Below, in pieces: positions 9,351-18,902 of a stretch of 64,000 nucleotides of DNA. A program made the translations under genes and the position numbers. The DNA is from Rhodospirillaceae bacterium (GTDB lineage Bacteria > Pseudomonadota > Alphaproteobacteria > Rhodospirillales > Rhodospirillaceae): assembly GCA_029243545.1 (NCBI GenBank), contig JAQWRV010000007.1, forward strand, positions 62,001-126,000, in the 5' to 3' direction. The notes under the pieces were generated by a model. That model worked only from the letters and a program-made list of their open reading frames with translations, ran no database searches and was not told where the DNA came from. Each line of letters begins with the position of its first letter. The first letter of the stretch is position 1.

Positions 9351-11177
9351 ATGTCTAAAGATTCCACATCATCGGCCCCGTTTCTTGGCAGCATCAAACG
9401 GACTTGGCTTAGATTTTTCCTTGAGCCTTTGCGGCCGCTCTTTAAAGAAGTTCTGACGGTATCCCTGTTCGTTAACTTACTTGCCGTCGCTGTGCCGGTC
9501 TTTGTCCTTCAAGTCTACGACCGTGTTGTTTTCCATGCGGGCATAACCACGCTGCAGGGGTTGGTCATCGGGATGGTTATTGTCATCACCTTTGACTTTG
9601 TTCTAAGGCAGACCCGGGCCAAAGTGATGCAAAACGTCGCTTTACAGCTCGATGTTGCTGTTGGACGCCAACTCTTCGAAAAGATCATGACATTGCCTTT
9701 GCGCGGACTGGAAAGCCGGCCTGCGTCATACTGGCAGCTGTTGTTTCGTGATATCGAGGCGATCCGCAATACGCTGTCGGGGGCCTCAGCAATTCTTGTA
9801 TCGGATCTTCCATTTGCGATTCTATTTCTGACCGTTGTCTTTTTGATCGCCTGGCCTGTGGCCTGGGTCTTGGTCATCGTCTTCTTTATCTTTCTGGCCT
9901 TGGCGTGGCGATCGGGCAAAGTCGTCGCCGCTGCTGCCGAGGAAGAGAAAGCAAAGATCATCAGCCGTGACGGTTTAATTGCGGAAATGATTATGGGCCG
10001 CAGCACCATCAAAGCGCTCGCTATGGGAGATCACTTGCGGCCGGCCTGGGAAGGCAGTCAGGCCGAGGCCATCAAACAGTCCATGGTTCGTGGTACTAAG
10101 ACGGACTCCTTCGTGAATGCCGGCCATGGCCTAACCATGTTTGCAACCGTGGCAATGACCACCGTTGGCGCCGTCGCTATTATGAATCAAGAACTGACGA
10201 TAGGCGGATTGATTGCCGCCAACATGTTGAGTGGCCGACTCCTTGGCCCCCTCAACCAGTTGGTCGGGGCATGGCGCAGTTTCGTTTCCTTTGGCCAATC
10301 GGCAGACCGCCTCGGTGATCTTTTCGCTGAACAAGACGACCTAAAAGAAAGCGCAATTGCCTTAACCCGTCCAGAAGGACGCCTCACATTCGAGGAAACC
10401 ACTTTCAGATACAGAGAAAATAGCCCCGCCGTTGTGGACACGATTAAGCTCGACATTGCTCCCGGCGGTGTGACGGCAATTATGGGTGCCAATGGCAGCG
10501 GCAAAACAACACTGCTAAAACTCTTGCTTGGCCTGTATGCGCCCGTTAGCGGAAGAATTCTTATTGATGGCGCTGATATCAAACAATTTTCCCGCCGAGA
10601 CCTATCCCGTTGGATCGGCTATGCCCCGCAAGAATGTGTGCTGTTCAATGGATCCGTGAGAGACAACATTATTCAAACTCACCCAGACGCTGAAGACTCT
10701 GAGATCGTTCGCGCCTCTACACTTGCACTAGCACACCAAATGCTGGTTGACCTGCCAGACGGATATGGCACGCAAGTCGGTGAAGCGGGGTCCCTACTTT
10801 CAGGCGGCATGCGACAGCGCATAGGCATCGCGCGCGCGCTGATCGGAGACCCGCCGGTGATAGTGCTCGACGAACCTTCAGGAAGCCTAGATAAGGATGC
10901 TGAGGAAAATCTTCGTCAGACTTTGAAGGACTTGGGTAAAAGCCACACAGTTATTATTGTGACTCATAGCCCCGTTCTACTGCAGTGCTGCAACAATGTA
11001 ATCATCATGGATCACGGCAGAATCAAAGCGGCGGGACCAACACGCAAAGTTATGGAAGCCCTTGCGCAACAACAGAACGAGCGTACAGGTTCAACACAAA
11101 ATCCGGTTCCATTGCAGGTCAAGAAAGTGGGAGGCCAACCAAGACCCGAGACGCCGAAAACCGATGCGCCCCAGTAG
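9351..11177 (+). CDS. Type I secretion system permease/ATPase
   Basis: A 608-residue ABC exporter half with an N-terminal six-helix membrane domain (about residues 30-310; FVLQVYDRVVFHAGITTLQ is typical of the PrtD/LapB secretion class) and a C-terminal nucleotide-binding domain: Walker A GANGSGKTT near residue 380, signature LSGGMRQRIGIARAL, Walker B VIVLDEPSG. No C39 peptidase domain is visible, so substrates would carry an uncleaved C-terminal signal. The membrane-fusion partner follows 27 bases downstream, and a TolC lies 4 kb away on the other strand. No RTX-like substrate gene is seen in the window. Confidence 0.93.
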   Translation: MSKDSTSSAPFLGSIKRTWLRFFLEPLRPLFKEVLTVSLFVNLLAVAVPVFVLQVYDRVVFHAGITTLQGLVIGMVIVITFDFVLRQTRAKVMQNVALQLDVAVGRQLFEKIMTLPLRGLESRPASYWQLLFRDIEAIRNTLSGASAILVSDLPFAILFLTVVFLIAWPVAWVLVIVFFIFLALAWRSGKVVAAAAEEEKAKIISRDGLIAEMIMGRSTIKALAMGDHLRPAWEGSQAEAIKQSMVRGTKTDSFVNAGHGLTMFATVAMTTVGAVAIMNQELTIGGLIAANMLSGRLLGPLNQLVGAWRSFVSFGQSADRLGDLFAEQDDLKESAIALTRPEGRLTFEETTFRYRENSPAVVDTIKLDIAPGGVTAIMGANGSGKTTLLKLLLGLYAPVSGRILIDGADIKQFSRRDLSRWIGYAPQECVLFNGSVRDNIIQTHPDAEDSEIVRASTLALAHQMLVDLPDGYGTQVGEAGSLLSGGMRQRIGIARALIGDPPVIVLDEPSGSLDKDAEENLRQTLKDLGKSHTVIIVTHSPVLLQCCNNVIIMDHGRIKAAGPTRKVMEALAQQQNERTGSTQNPVPLQVKKVGGQPRPETPKTDAPQ

Positions 11178-11204
11178 CAATGCAATTAAATTCGGGAGAC
11201 ATCA

Positions 11205-12494
11205 TTGAATCAGCTTGACGACCTTCTCGATCAGCACACTGCCCCTGGATGGAGGCTGGTTACCTACGGCATAATGTCACTTTTGGGTCTATTCGTTCTA
11301 TGGGCTGGATTTGCCAACTTAGACGAAGTCGCTATCGCGCCAGGTGAAGTGGTTCCGCAAGGCCGGGTCAAAACTGTACAGCATCTTGAAGGTGGAATTA
11401 TCGATGAGATTCTTGTTGTTGAAGGTGACACGGTGCGCGAAGGAACGGCGCTGGTACAGTTAGACCTAGCAGGAACTGTAACAAATATGGAAGAGCTTCA
11501 GGTGCGGCTTGATGGGTTAACGCTCCAAAAGGCCCGTCTGAAAGCCGAAGCCAATGATTCTGCACTGGCACTTCCCACAAACCTTCCGCTGGGTATTGAA
11601 GGCATTGCCAACGCGGAGCGGCAGGCCTATGAGGCGCGGAAACGAGAACTGACCAGTACGCGTGCTGTCCTCGAGGGCCAAGTAACTCAACGGATACAAG
11701 ACGTGCGCGAAGTCGAGGCTCGCTTGAATGCGGTGCAAACGAATGTAGGCCTGGCAAAGGAACGGTTGCGTATGTCAGCCGACCTTCTCACCGACAAACT
11801 ACAATCGCCGATGGACCATCTGCAGATTCAGAGTGAAGTGGAAAGTTTCGAAGGAGAAATATCAACTCTTAGAGAAACTTTGCCTCGCACCCGCGCAGCA
11901 CTTGAAGAAGCACGTGAAAGAGTACTCGAACTGGGCCTGCGTTTTGCCCGTGAGGCACGTGAACAACTTAGTGATACGGAACTCAGTATGGCGAGAACGC
12001 GAGAGTTGTTGTCTATGGCGAGAGATCAGCAAACCCGCACGCTCATTCTAAGCCCTATCAAAGGGGTCGTAAAAAATATGCGCTATACTACAATCGGCGG
12101 TGTTATCAGGCCTGGTGAACCTATTCTTGATATCGTTCCGTCTGAAGACACCCTGGTGGTCGAAGTCCGCCTTAATCCGATGGATCGAGGATTTGTAAAG
12201 GCAGGGCAATCGGCCACAGTAAAAATCGATACATACGACTTTGTGCGTTATGGCGGAATTGACGGTGAAGTTATTTCCGTGGCGCCTGATTCAACAATAC
12301 CTGAAAACGCACCCCCTTACTTCAAAGTGGTTATCAAGACGGCACAGCCCTGGCTCGGGGAAGAGCAAGATGGCAACCTCATCTCGCCAGGAATGGGGGC
12401 AACAGTCGACATCCATACCGGCACAAAATCGGTTATGGATTATCTCATAAAGCCAGTTCTAAAACTAAAGCACGAGGCCTTTAGAGAGCGCTAG
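11205..12494 (+). CDS. HlyD-family periplasmic adaptor of type I secretion
   Basis: A 429-residue membrane-fusion protein with one N-terminal transmembrane helix (residues about 17-36), a split biotinyl-lipoyl domain (VQHLEGGIIDEILVVEGDTV and the later SPIKGVVKNMRYTTIGGV), a long coiled-coil hairpin (about 90-270) and a C-terminal beta-barrel (QSATVKIDTYDFVRYGGIDG). It bridges the inner-membrane ABC protein to TolC. The start is a TTG at 11205 with GGGAG six bases upstream, so translation from a weak start codon may set stoichiometry relative to the ABC subunit. Confidence 0.92.
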   Translation: MNQLDDLLDQHTAPGWRLVTYGIMSLLGLFVLWAGFANLDEVAIAPGEVVPQGRVKTVQHLEGGIIDEILVVEGDTVREGTALVQLDLAGTVTNMEELQVRLDGLTLQKARLKAEANDSALALPTNLPLGIEGIANAERQAYEARKRELTSTRAVLEGQVTQRIQDVREVEARLNAVQTNVGLAKERLRMSADLLTDKLQSPMDHLQIQSEVESFEGEISTLRETLPRTRAALEEARERVLELGLRFAREAREQLSDTELSMARTRELLSMARDQQTRTLILSPIKGVVKNMRYTTIGGVIRPGEPILDIVPSEDTLVVEVRLNPMDRGFVKAGQSATVKIDTYDFVRYGGIDGEVISVAPDSTIPENAPPYFKVVIKTAQPWLGEEQDGNLISPGMGATVDIHTGTKSVMDYLIKPVLKLKHEAFRER

Positions 12495-12534
12495 AAACTA
12501 AGCAGGTTTGAAAGTGGAATTTAGACTTAAACCT

Positions 12535-13362
12535 CTATTGCCCCGCCGTAAGGATCATACGCTCGCGTGCAACCAGTGCCCCGCCCCACATTTCACGCGC
12601 CTTGTGTTCGACGTCGCCCATGAAATCATCATTGTGTTCAGGGGCGTGATGGAAGATCGCGAGTTGTTTGACGCCAGCCAACTTGCACAGCCGAATGCCC
12701 TCTTCCCAGGTGGAATGTCCCCAACCAATTTTGGCGGGAAATTCTTCGTCAGTGTACATTGAATCATAAATGACTAAGTCCGCGCCTTCGATGAGAGATA
12801 GAACCGTTTGGTCAGGCGTACCAACAATGTGCTCCGTGTCAGTGACGTAACACAACGATTTGCCACCATGCTCAATACGATAACCAGTTGCACCGTTCGG
12901 ATGATTCAGTGGCTGAGTAATCAATTTGACGCCCGGATATAGCTCCCAAGCTTCACCGGCGTGAAAATCAACAAAATCAAGTTCAGCCTGCATAGCTTCC
13001 AGCGGCACCGGAAACGTCGGATTGGCCATCTGATTGGCCAGCACATTTTCAATGCCACCTAGATCAGATAAATGCCCGGCATGAATTGAAAAATGGCTAT
13101 TCGCATTGAACGCAGGGCCGAAGAACGGAAATCCGTTGATGTGGTCCCAATGGGCATGGCTCAGCAGGATATGACCGTCTTTGACGCCATCTCGGATGAA
13201 CTCGTAACCGAGCTCCCGAATGCCCGTACCGGCATCCAGAATAATGCGCTTATCTCCCGCGAAGACTTCGAGGCAACTTGTATTGCCGCCATAAACCACA
13301 TGCTGTGATGATGGACAGGCGATACTACCGCGAACCCCCCAAAACTTTACCGCCAGCGTCAT
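12535..13362 (-). CDS. MBL-fold metallo-hydrolase
   Basis: A 275-residue metallo-beta-lactamase-fold protein starting FWGVRGSIACPS, typical of a widespread bacterial MBL subgroup. The metal-binding motif HAHWDH (in LLSHAHWDHINGFPFF) is intact, with further ligands at QPLNHPNGATGYRI, CYVTDTEH and the terminal IFHHAPEH. Proteins with this GVRGS start are often phosphodiesterase- or lactonase-like, but the substrate here is unknown. I chose the ATG at 13362 over a TTG at 13392. The gene converges on the HlyD-type gene. Confidence 0.87.
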   Translation of the reverse strand: MTLAVKFWGVRGSIACPSSQHVVYGGNTSCLEVFAGDKRIILDAGTGIRELGYEFIRDGVKDGHILLSHAHWDHINGFPFFGPAFNANSHFSIHAGHLSDLGGIENVLANQMANPTFPVPLEAMQAELDFVDFHAGEAWELYPGVKLITQPLNHPNGATGYRIEHGGKSLCYVTDTEHIVGTPDQTVLSLIEGADLVIYDSMYTDEEFPAKIGWGHSTWEEGIRLCKLAGVKQLAIFHHAPEHNDDFMGDVEHKAREMWGGALVARERMILTAGQ

Positions 13363-13799
13363 TCTGTTTTTTTCCACGTAAGATGCTCTCAAGAGAGCGA
13401 TTTCATACCCCCTTGGAAACCGCTGATTTCTTGTAGCGCGTTGAGGTTAAAACCTAAACACAAAGCACAAAAGGGTTTCGACCTTATAAAATTCCAATCT
13501 TTAAGGGAAACAATCGAACTAGGCGCCGGTTTTATCGTATCAGCACACCATTGAAATGAGAAAGTAGCACACTTTTTCGACGCGCATGACGATAATTTAA
13601 AGAGTTCCACCCACACCTAAAGCGCCCATCCGATAGTATAAAAAAAGCGGAGACTGACAATAACTGTCGGAAACCAACAATAGCATACTGCTCCTGCCGG
13701 CAGCCTGTTTCGCTTAACACCGCCATACATTTACAAATATCAGTTATAAGTGCCTCGACCGGACGCGTGCTAGCGCATCATATAAACGAACGGTATGCG
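13363..13799. other. Gene-free stretch between the MBL gene and gcrA
   Basis: About 440 bases with no convincing reading frame on either strand. It must carry the promoter of the MBL gene. I see no strong hairpin, repeat or RNA motif in it. Confidence 0.5.
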
Positions 13800-14177
13800 T
13801 CAGGAAGAATTTTCACTGCGGTTTTTGTTGGACCCTACATAAGCAGCCGCGCAATGATCCAAACAATAAGGCTTGCCATGCAAAATTGGGTTACCGCAAA
13901 AATGAAAGTTGTCCTCTTTTGGGTCACCATGCGGCCATCTGCAGGTTTGGCTATTGAGGTCGGCTAAGGTGTACACACGTGTTTCTTCTTTGGGTTCCGG
14001 CTTAACACCAGCGCGGCGTATAGGCGACGGGCGGCTCTTTAATGCCAGCCGGTGTGCTTTACCCACGACGGCGTTTTTAGACACACCGAGGCGCTTACCA
14101 ATTTCGCCCGTGGTCAAACCTTCTGACCAAAGTTTTTTTAGTTTTGCAATTCGATCGTCCGTCCAAACGACTGACAT
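13800..14177 (-). CDS. gcrA: GcrA cell-cycle regulator
   Basis: A 125-residue protein beginning SVVWTDDRIAKLKKLWSEGL with GEIGKRLGVSKNAVVGKAHR, the highly conserved DNA-binding helices of GcrA. The C-terminal sigma-factor-binding part contains CRWPHGDP and a cysteine/histidine cluster (FHFCGNPILHGKPYCLDH). GcrA works with sigma-70 at promoters carrying GANTC sites methylated by CcrM and drives S-phase transcription in alphaproteobacteria. The ATG at 14177 has GAGGTG upstream; longer versions of the frame are not supported. This gene is strong evidence for the taxonomic class. Confidence 0.95.
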   Translation of the reverse strand: MSVVWTDDRIAKLKKLWSEGLTTGEIGKRLGVSKNAVVGKAHRLALKSRPSPIRRAGVKPEPKEETRVYTLADLNSQTCRWPHGDPKEDNFHFCGNPILHGKPYCLDHCAAAYVGSNKNRSENSS

Positions 14178-14278
14178 AGAACACCTCAAAAGCGCGCAAA
14201 TCTGCGGGTTACATTGTCCTGAAAGGGCACGGACCATACCCACCGGGACCACCGCTGTCCAGGAGGGAGATAGCGCCC

Positions 14279-15106
14279 GTGGCTCATAAAAATACAAGCC
14301 GAAAGCGGTATCAACCGACGCCTAATATCTGTGGGCGTATCCGATCTCTTGCTATCACTCTGGTGTTGTTGGTTTTTTCTCCAACACCGTCAGCCGGTGC
14401 GGAAAACATCTTGGTGCTGTCGGCCGCAAGTTTGGGCCCGGCGGTTACAGAAATCGCCAATAACTTTAGTCGCAGAACCGGGATAGTTACCCGGGTATCC
14501 ACTGGAAGTTCCGGTACTTTAGCGCGCCAAATTATTAAGGGAGCACCAGCCGACATATATATTGCGGCGGCAACTCAGTGGATTGCTCGGCTGGCACGCG
14601 AAAGACACTTGAACGCCCGTTTGACCCGCCAATTGCTCCGCAATCGGTTAGTCATCGTCAGCCCCGCTGGCGACCCAAACAACAGCCTCCTGGACCTCAC
14701 GAAACCTATCGCCGTGCTAAATAGATTGCGCGGAGGCCGACTGGCCATCGGTGACCCTTCACATGTGCCAGCTGGACAATATGCCAAGCAGGCCATCGAG
14801 GCTCTCGGGCTTTGGCCTACGGTACGCGATCATCTTGCGCGTCAGGTCAATGTGCGTGCGGTCCTTGCATTAGTAGAACGGGGAGAAGCCCCACTTGGTG
14901 TGGTGTACGCCACCGACCTTGCCCTGAGCACCTCGGTTCAAGTTGCAGCCATCGTTCCGGCGGACGTGCACGATCCGATCCTCTACACCGCCGCCGTGGT
15001 CGCAGGCCGGAATCGGCCCGAAGTCGTAGAGTTTTTCAATACTCTGAAAGAGCCAGCCTCAGAAATCATCTATACCGAATATGGCTTTGGCATCGTGAAT
15101 GACTAG
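14279..15106 (+). CDS. modA: ModA-like molybdate ABC transporter substrate-binding protein
   Basis: A 275-residue periplasmic binding protein with a signal peptide (residues about 22-41, ending PSAGA) and a ModA core: LSAASLGPAVTEIANNF, STGSSGTLARQIIKGAPADI, and VPAGQYAKQAIEALG. In ModA the Ser/Thr pocket binds molybdate or tungstate. The start is a GTG at 14279 with GGAGGGAG nine bases upstream. No modB or modC is adjacent, so the permease must be elsewhere or the protein acts alone. It is divergent from gcrA. Confidence 0.9.
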   Translation: MAHKNTSRKRYQPTPNICGRIRSLAITLVLLVFSPTPSAGAENILVLSAASLGPAVTEIANNFSRRTGIVTRVSTGSSGTLARQIIKGAPADIYIAAATQWIARLARERHLNARLTRQLLRNRLVIVSPAGDPNNSLLDLTKPIAVLNRLRGGRLAIGDPSHVPAGQYAKQAIEALGLWPTVRDHLARQVNVRAVLALVERGEAPLGVVYATDLALSTSVQVAAIVPADVHDPILYTAAVVAGRNRPEVVEFFNTLKEPASEIIYTEYGFGIVND

Positions 15107-15144
15107 ATCATCGGGGCAAGATTGTGTGGGCTTGGGACCAACGC

Positions 15145-15486
15145 TTAAGCGTCTAAAATAATGGCATCCAAGCTGTAGCCACTTTTAGGGTCTTCTAGTT
15201 CAACGACCCAGAGATCGGCGTCATATTGCCTTTGCCGTTCGATATAAGCGTCGGCGTCTGCCTCCAGCACGGGTTCTCGACCTGTCCCAGTCATCCAGGC
15301 GGGGTTTCCTTTTTCGTCGCGGACCTGGGTATAGACCACGCAGCCGAGCTCAAACCGGTTGACCTTTATAAGCACTGCCCCAGCATCGGCATCGCCACGG
15401 GAGAGCAAAACGGAAGCAAACCCATCCACTTCCGCCCGGCGTATGAAGGCTTTAACCCAAATCTGTGTTTTGACCCTCGTTTCCAA
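15145..15486 (-). CDS. DUF1491 family protein
   Basis: A 113-residue protein with the DUF1491 pattern: KTQIWVKAFIRRAEVDGF, a central VLLSRGDADAGAVLIKVNR, and a C-terminal DADLWVVELED. The family is small, almost confined to alphaproteobacteria and of unknown function. The only start in frame with a usable ribosome site is a TTG at 15486, which is unusual. The true start could be a few codons downstream. It converges on the ModA gene. Confidence 0.8.
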   Translation of the reverse strand: METRVKTQIWVKAFIRRAEVDGFASVLLSRGDADAGAVLIKVNRFELGCVVYTQVRDEKGNPAWMTGTGREPVLEADADAYIERQRQYDADLWVVELEDPKSGYSLDAIILDA

Positions 15487-15666
15487 TGCGTTGTCCCAGA
15501 TCCATACGTTTATTCACCCTTTGATAAGCCATTGAGTTAGTGCAGGTAAATGGGGCTATCCAGACACTACTCACGCCCCTTGGCCCGTTAACGCGGCTAC
15601 GTTGCATCGGGCGGTAAATTTGGCGTCCTTTTTAAGGCTCTACCCTACTAGATCACCATCACCAAG

Positions 15667-16145
15667 ATGATCAAACCCCCGGCTTTTTTGGAAGATTATC
15701 GCTATATTTTCCTGTCTCTTTATTTTTACCTCAATTGCCTGGACTGCCTGGACTGCCTGGAGCCATAGCCCGCAAGCTTCGTCGACTACATGAACAAAAT
15801 GAAAAAGAACTACCAGGCCCAGCAAGACGCCAATCTGGTGGATCACATTGGCAAGATCGAAAAGCTGATGACATGTCTCGTCTATTTCAAGACTTCGACA
15901 CCCAACCCCAAGACTTGCGGGACAATTTGTCGGCCCAGCGGTTTGAAGAGGCCAAGAAACTCATTCCCGACTACCATACCACAATTGGTGTTGTGCTCTG
16001 CGGACTTACTGTGAATATGAATGCCTGGATCGATCGCTACCCAAATCCCAGGTCAGCCAGCCCCATCAGCAAAGGCGAGTTTCTCATGACGGACACCCGG
16101 CAAGGTGTGGCCAATATCAGGGGCATCGCAACAGGACAGAACTAG
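15667..16145 (+). pseudogene. Decayed reading frame, possibly a sulfotransferase-like gene
   Basis: One frame runs from an ATG at 15667 (MIKPPAFLEDYRYIF) to a TAG at 15766, then continues in phase with FVDYMNKMKKNYQAQQDAN and GKIEKL to about 15870. Protein-like sequence then moves to another frame (MSRLFQDFDTQPQDLRDNL, KKLIPDYHTTIGVV) and ends at 16145. This looks like one gene broken by a stop and a frameshift. The middle part resembles the C-terminal region of sulfotransferase-family proteins, but only weakly. A 9-bp tandem repeat sits inside it. Confidence 0.35.
15736..15761 (+). repeat. 9-bp tandem repeat, three copies
   Basis: TGCCTGGAC is repeated 2.9 times without mismatch. Being a multiple of three, it adds Cys-Leu-Asp units in one frame of the decayed gene it lies in. 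It is a slippage-prone minisatellite. Confidence 0.85.
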
Positions 16146-16164
16146 CGCGGGGAAACGTTTTGCC

Positions 16165-17601
16165 CTATTCCGCAGGTGTGGCGGCGGGCTCTACGAGGGT
16201 ATCTGCTACTCTTTCTTCGTCGGCGATCGTCCGCCGTATCCAAACATAAGCCACCGCCGCCATGACAAAAGTTGATGCGGCCATGGATACAAAAACACCC
16301 TCAACACCGCCAATTGCAGCGCCCGCATAAGCAAACGGGACCTGGATGACGAGTGATTTTCCAGCACCAATCACCATGGCTGGGATAGGTTTGGCAAGTG
16401 AATTGAAGGTTTGCGAGCTGATCCCGATCACCGACATGACGGGATAACTGATGGGTACGACCAAGAGATAAAACGCGGCCATGCGCACCACATCACTTTC
16501 ATCACTAAATAATCCAGCGACCGCCGGTCCAAACATCGCCAGCAAGACAGCCATCAGTACTCCGTAAACGAAGCACACCTGCAAACTGAACCGTAGCGCA
16601 AGCCGTACACGGTCGATGCGCCCTGCCCCAGCGTTCTGGCCGACAAAGGGGCCCATGGAAATCGATATTGCCATGACGATAATGAGAGAAAGCATTTCTA
16701 CCCGCGTTGCCACGCCATAAGCAGCTACGGCGACAGATCCAAATGACGCTATGAGCGCTGTTAAAACACCCATGGAGACAGGCCCAATCAGCTGAGTGCC
16801 AGTCGACGGCAAACCAATATGTAGAATTTTCCGCCAGTTGGCTGCGACGCGTGCCACGGTTGGCCACTCATAAGACAAAGCACTCATGCGGTAGTGCAGC
16901 ACCCACAGAGCTGCCGCGAACGTGATGAAGCGAGCCGTCACGGTGGCGAGCGCAGCACCCTGTAGCTCGAGCCGCGGCGCGCCAAACAATCCGAATATCA
17001 ATATTGGATCTAGAACGATGTTCAGAACGGCCCCCAAAGACATAATCATGCTAGGGAATTTTGCGTTGCCGTGTGCGCGGATAACGGAATTGCCAATCAA
17101 TGGGACGACCATGAAAACAATACCGAGGTACCATATTTCCATATAGTCATGAATCAGCGGCATAACGCCCGCATCAGCACCAAGCAGTGAAAACAATGGG
17201 TCAATGGTCATCAAACCGACGACGCTGAATGCCGCTGTTGTTAGAATTCCAAGCAGCAGGCTATCGGTCGCAAGGCCGCGGGATTCCGATCCGCCGCCGC
17301 CGCCCACAACCCGCGACACCACTGACGTCACACCGGTCCCCAAGCCAATAGAGATGGCGTGTAAGATCATGACCACGGGAAACGTAAACGCCATTGCGGC
17401 AAGCGCTTCAGTGCCGAGTTGGGCCACGAAGTACGTGTCAACAACCTGAAAGGTCATGGAGGCGAGCGAACCGATTGCCATGAACCCGGTAAGACCCAAA
17501 ATATGACGGCGAACGGAGCCTCCTGTCAGATCCTTTCCCCGTCCTCTTTTGCGACCTGGCGCACCCTGCCCTTTTAACGGTTTACGTTCTGCGTCGCTCA
17601 C
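16165..17601 (-). CDS. MATE-family multidrug exporter
   Basis: A 478-residue integral membrane protein with 12 predicted helices in two MATE halves. The first starts ILGLTGFMAIGSLASMTFQV with VVDTYFVAQLGTEALAAMAF. The second starts ILHIGLPSTGTQLIGPVSMG with FVGQNAGAGRIDR. MATE proteins exchange drugs or metabolites for H+ or Na+. The start is a GTG at 17601 with AGGA nearby, giving a basic cytoplasmic N-terminus (RKRGRGK). No regulator is adjacent. Confidence 0.92.
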   Translation of the reverse strand: MSDAERKPLKGQGAPGRKRGRGKDLTGGSVRRHILGLTGFMAIGSLASMTFQVVDTYFVAQLGTEALAAMAFTFPVVMILHAISIGLGTGVTSVVSRVVGGGGGSESRGLATDSLLLGILTTAAFSVVGLMTIDPLFSLLGADAGVMPLIHDYMEIWYLGIVFMVVPLIGNSVIRAHGNAKFPSMIMSLGAVLNIVLDPILIFGLFGAPRLELQGAALATVTARFITFAAALWVLHYRMSALSYEWPTVARVAANWRKILHIGLPSTGTQLIGPVSMGVLTALIASFGSVAVAAYGVATRVEMLSLIIVMAISISMGPFVGQNAGAGRIDRVRLALRFSLQVCFVYGVLMAVLLAMFGPAVAGLFSDESDVVRMAAFYLLVVPISYPVMSVIGISSQTFNSLAKPIPAMVIGAGKSLVIQVPFAYAGAAIGGVEGVFVSMAASTFVMAAVAYVWIRRTIADEERVADTLVEPAATPAE

Positions 17602-17875
17602 GCACTATCCTGACCCTGTAATTTCATTAATATTACATTAGATACGCAGTTGCGCTCGCACCGGATTTGTAAACCTCCCATGCACACTTAACAGTTTTAG
17701 AAGCAATACTTTGGCATAATGCCGTTATAATAGATGATGCACATCCTCATTTTCCTGTATTTATATTGCAATGCAATTATAAAGGGTTTCTCAACGCGTC
17801 CTCGCTATACTATTTCGAATAAAAACTAATTATTTTCTAATGCGTGTAGACACATAGACAGCGATTTAAAATTAC

Positions 17876-18110
17876 ATGGCACGCCCAGTCGCTGGAAATG
17901 TTAGCGAGAACACAAAGCATCACTTAGAGATGCTCGACAAATATCGAGATCAGCCAGAGTACAGCTACCACACCATCATTGGGGGGTGTCAGCTCTATTC
18001 TTCACGCCCCTGTTGATCCCAAATTATTTGAAGCTGCTTTTACCGCGATTATTCAATTAAGTCCTGTTCTTGATCAAATCATTGGAGAAGTTTCGAACGC
18101 TTTTCATTAG
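17876..18110 (+). pseudogene. Small ORF of 77 codons interrupted at a G6 run
   Basis: An ATG at 17876 opens MARPVAGNVSENTKHHLEML and DKYRDQPEYSYHTIIGG, then meets a stop about 11 codons after a run of six G (17981-17986). Dropping one G restores a frame that continues GVSSILHAPVDPKLFEAAF to a TAG at 18108-18110, giving 77 residues. Both halves look like soluble helical protein. I do not recognise the family. It is a real gene with a sequencing error, a phase-variable or slippage-decoded gene, or a recent pseudogene. It lies 57 bases upstream of the exporter ATPase gene on the same strand. Confidence 0.5.
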
Positions 18111-18167
18111 AATCAAATCTCACTAATTCACTTTCGTAAACGATAACGCAAAGGATATTTTCACATC

Positions 18168-18902
18168 ATGCCTGATGGTGCGCAAAGCGAAACTCGCGTG
18201 CGTGAGACCTTCCGGGCTGAAGGGATCACCAAAATATACAAAACCGGCGACCTCCGCGTCGAGGCGCTGCGCGGGGTCGATTTAACTCTGTACGAAGGGG
18301 AGTTGGTTGTTCTTCTTGGTCCGTCCGGCAGTGGCAAATCAACACTCCTCAATATTCTTGGCGGCCTTGACCTGCCCACGGCAGGTACCTTGTTTTTTAA
18401 AGACATGGAAATAACGGCGGCGACGCAAAGTGAATTGACAACGTATCGGCGCGATCACGTTGGTTTCGTGTTTCAATTTTACAATCTCATTCCCAGTTTG
18501 ACTGCGCGCGAAAACGTGGGCTTGGTTACTGAAATTGCAGACGATCCTATGCAGCCCGACGAAGCGTTGGAGATAGTCGGTCTTGAGCACCGGCTCGGTC
18601 ATTTTCCATCACAATTGTCAGGTGGTGAGCAACAGCGGGTGGCTATCGCCCGCGCTATTGCCAAACGGCCTGACGTATTGTTATGCGATGAACCAACTGG
18701 GGCTCTAGACAGCAAGACCGGCATTGTCGTGTTGCAAGCTTTAGAGCGTGCTAACCGGGAGCTAGGGACAACTACCGCGCTCATCACCCACAACGCCGGC
18801 ATCAAGGACATGTCCGAGCGGGTGATCCGCTTTGCCGATGGACAGATTATAAGCGTTGAAAAGAATCCGGTGAAAAAGCCGCCGGAGGAGCTAACATGGT
18901 AA
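18168..18902 (+). CDS. MacB/LolD-type ABC exporter ATPase
   Basis: A 244-residue ATPase with Walker [10 protein letters not shown] (about 51-59), Q-loop [18 protein letters not shown], signature [15 protein letters not shown] and Walker [13 protein letters not shown]. The FNLIP-type Q-loop context and EPTGALD mark the LolD/MacB/DevA class of lipid, peptide or macrolide exporters. Its last codons overlap the start of the permease gene, so the two are translationally coupled. With the permease and adaptor it forms a three-gene efflux operon. Confidence 0.92.
   Translation: MPDGAQSETRVRETFRAEGITKIYKTGDLRVEALRGVDLTLYEGELVVLLGPSGSGKSTLLNILGGLDLPTAGTLFFKDMEITAATQSELTTYRRDHVGFVFQFYNLIPSLTARENVGLVTEIADDPMQPDEALEIVGLEHRLGHFPSQLSGGEQQRVAIARAIAKRPDVLLCDEPTGALDSKTGIVVLQALERANRELGTTTALITHNAGIKDMSERVIRFADGQIISVEKNPVKKPPEELTW

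Noticed and set aside
15736-15761. Possible collagen-like repeat (GLPGLPG in one frame)
   Set aside because: Only three copies, and the protein-like frame around it is a different one.
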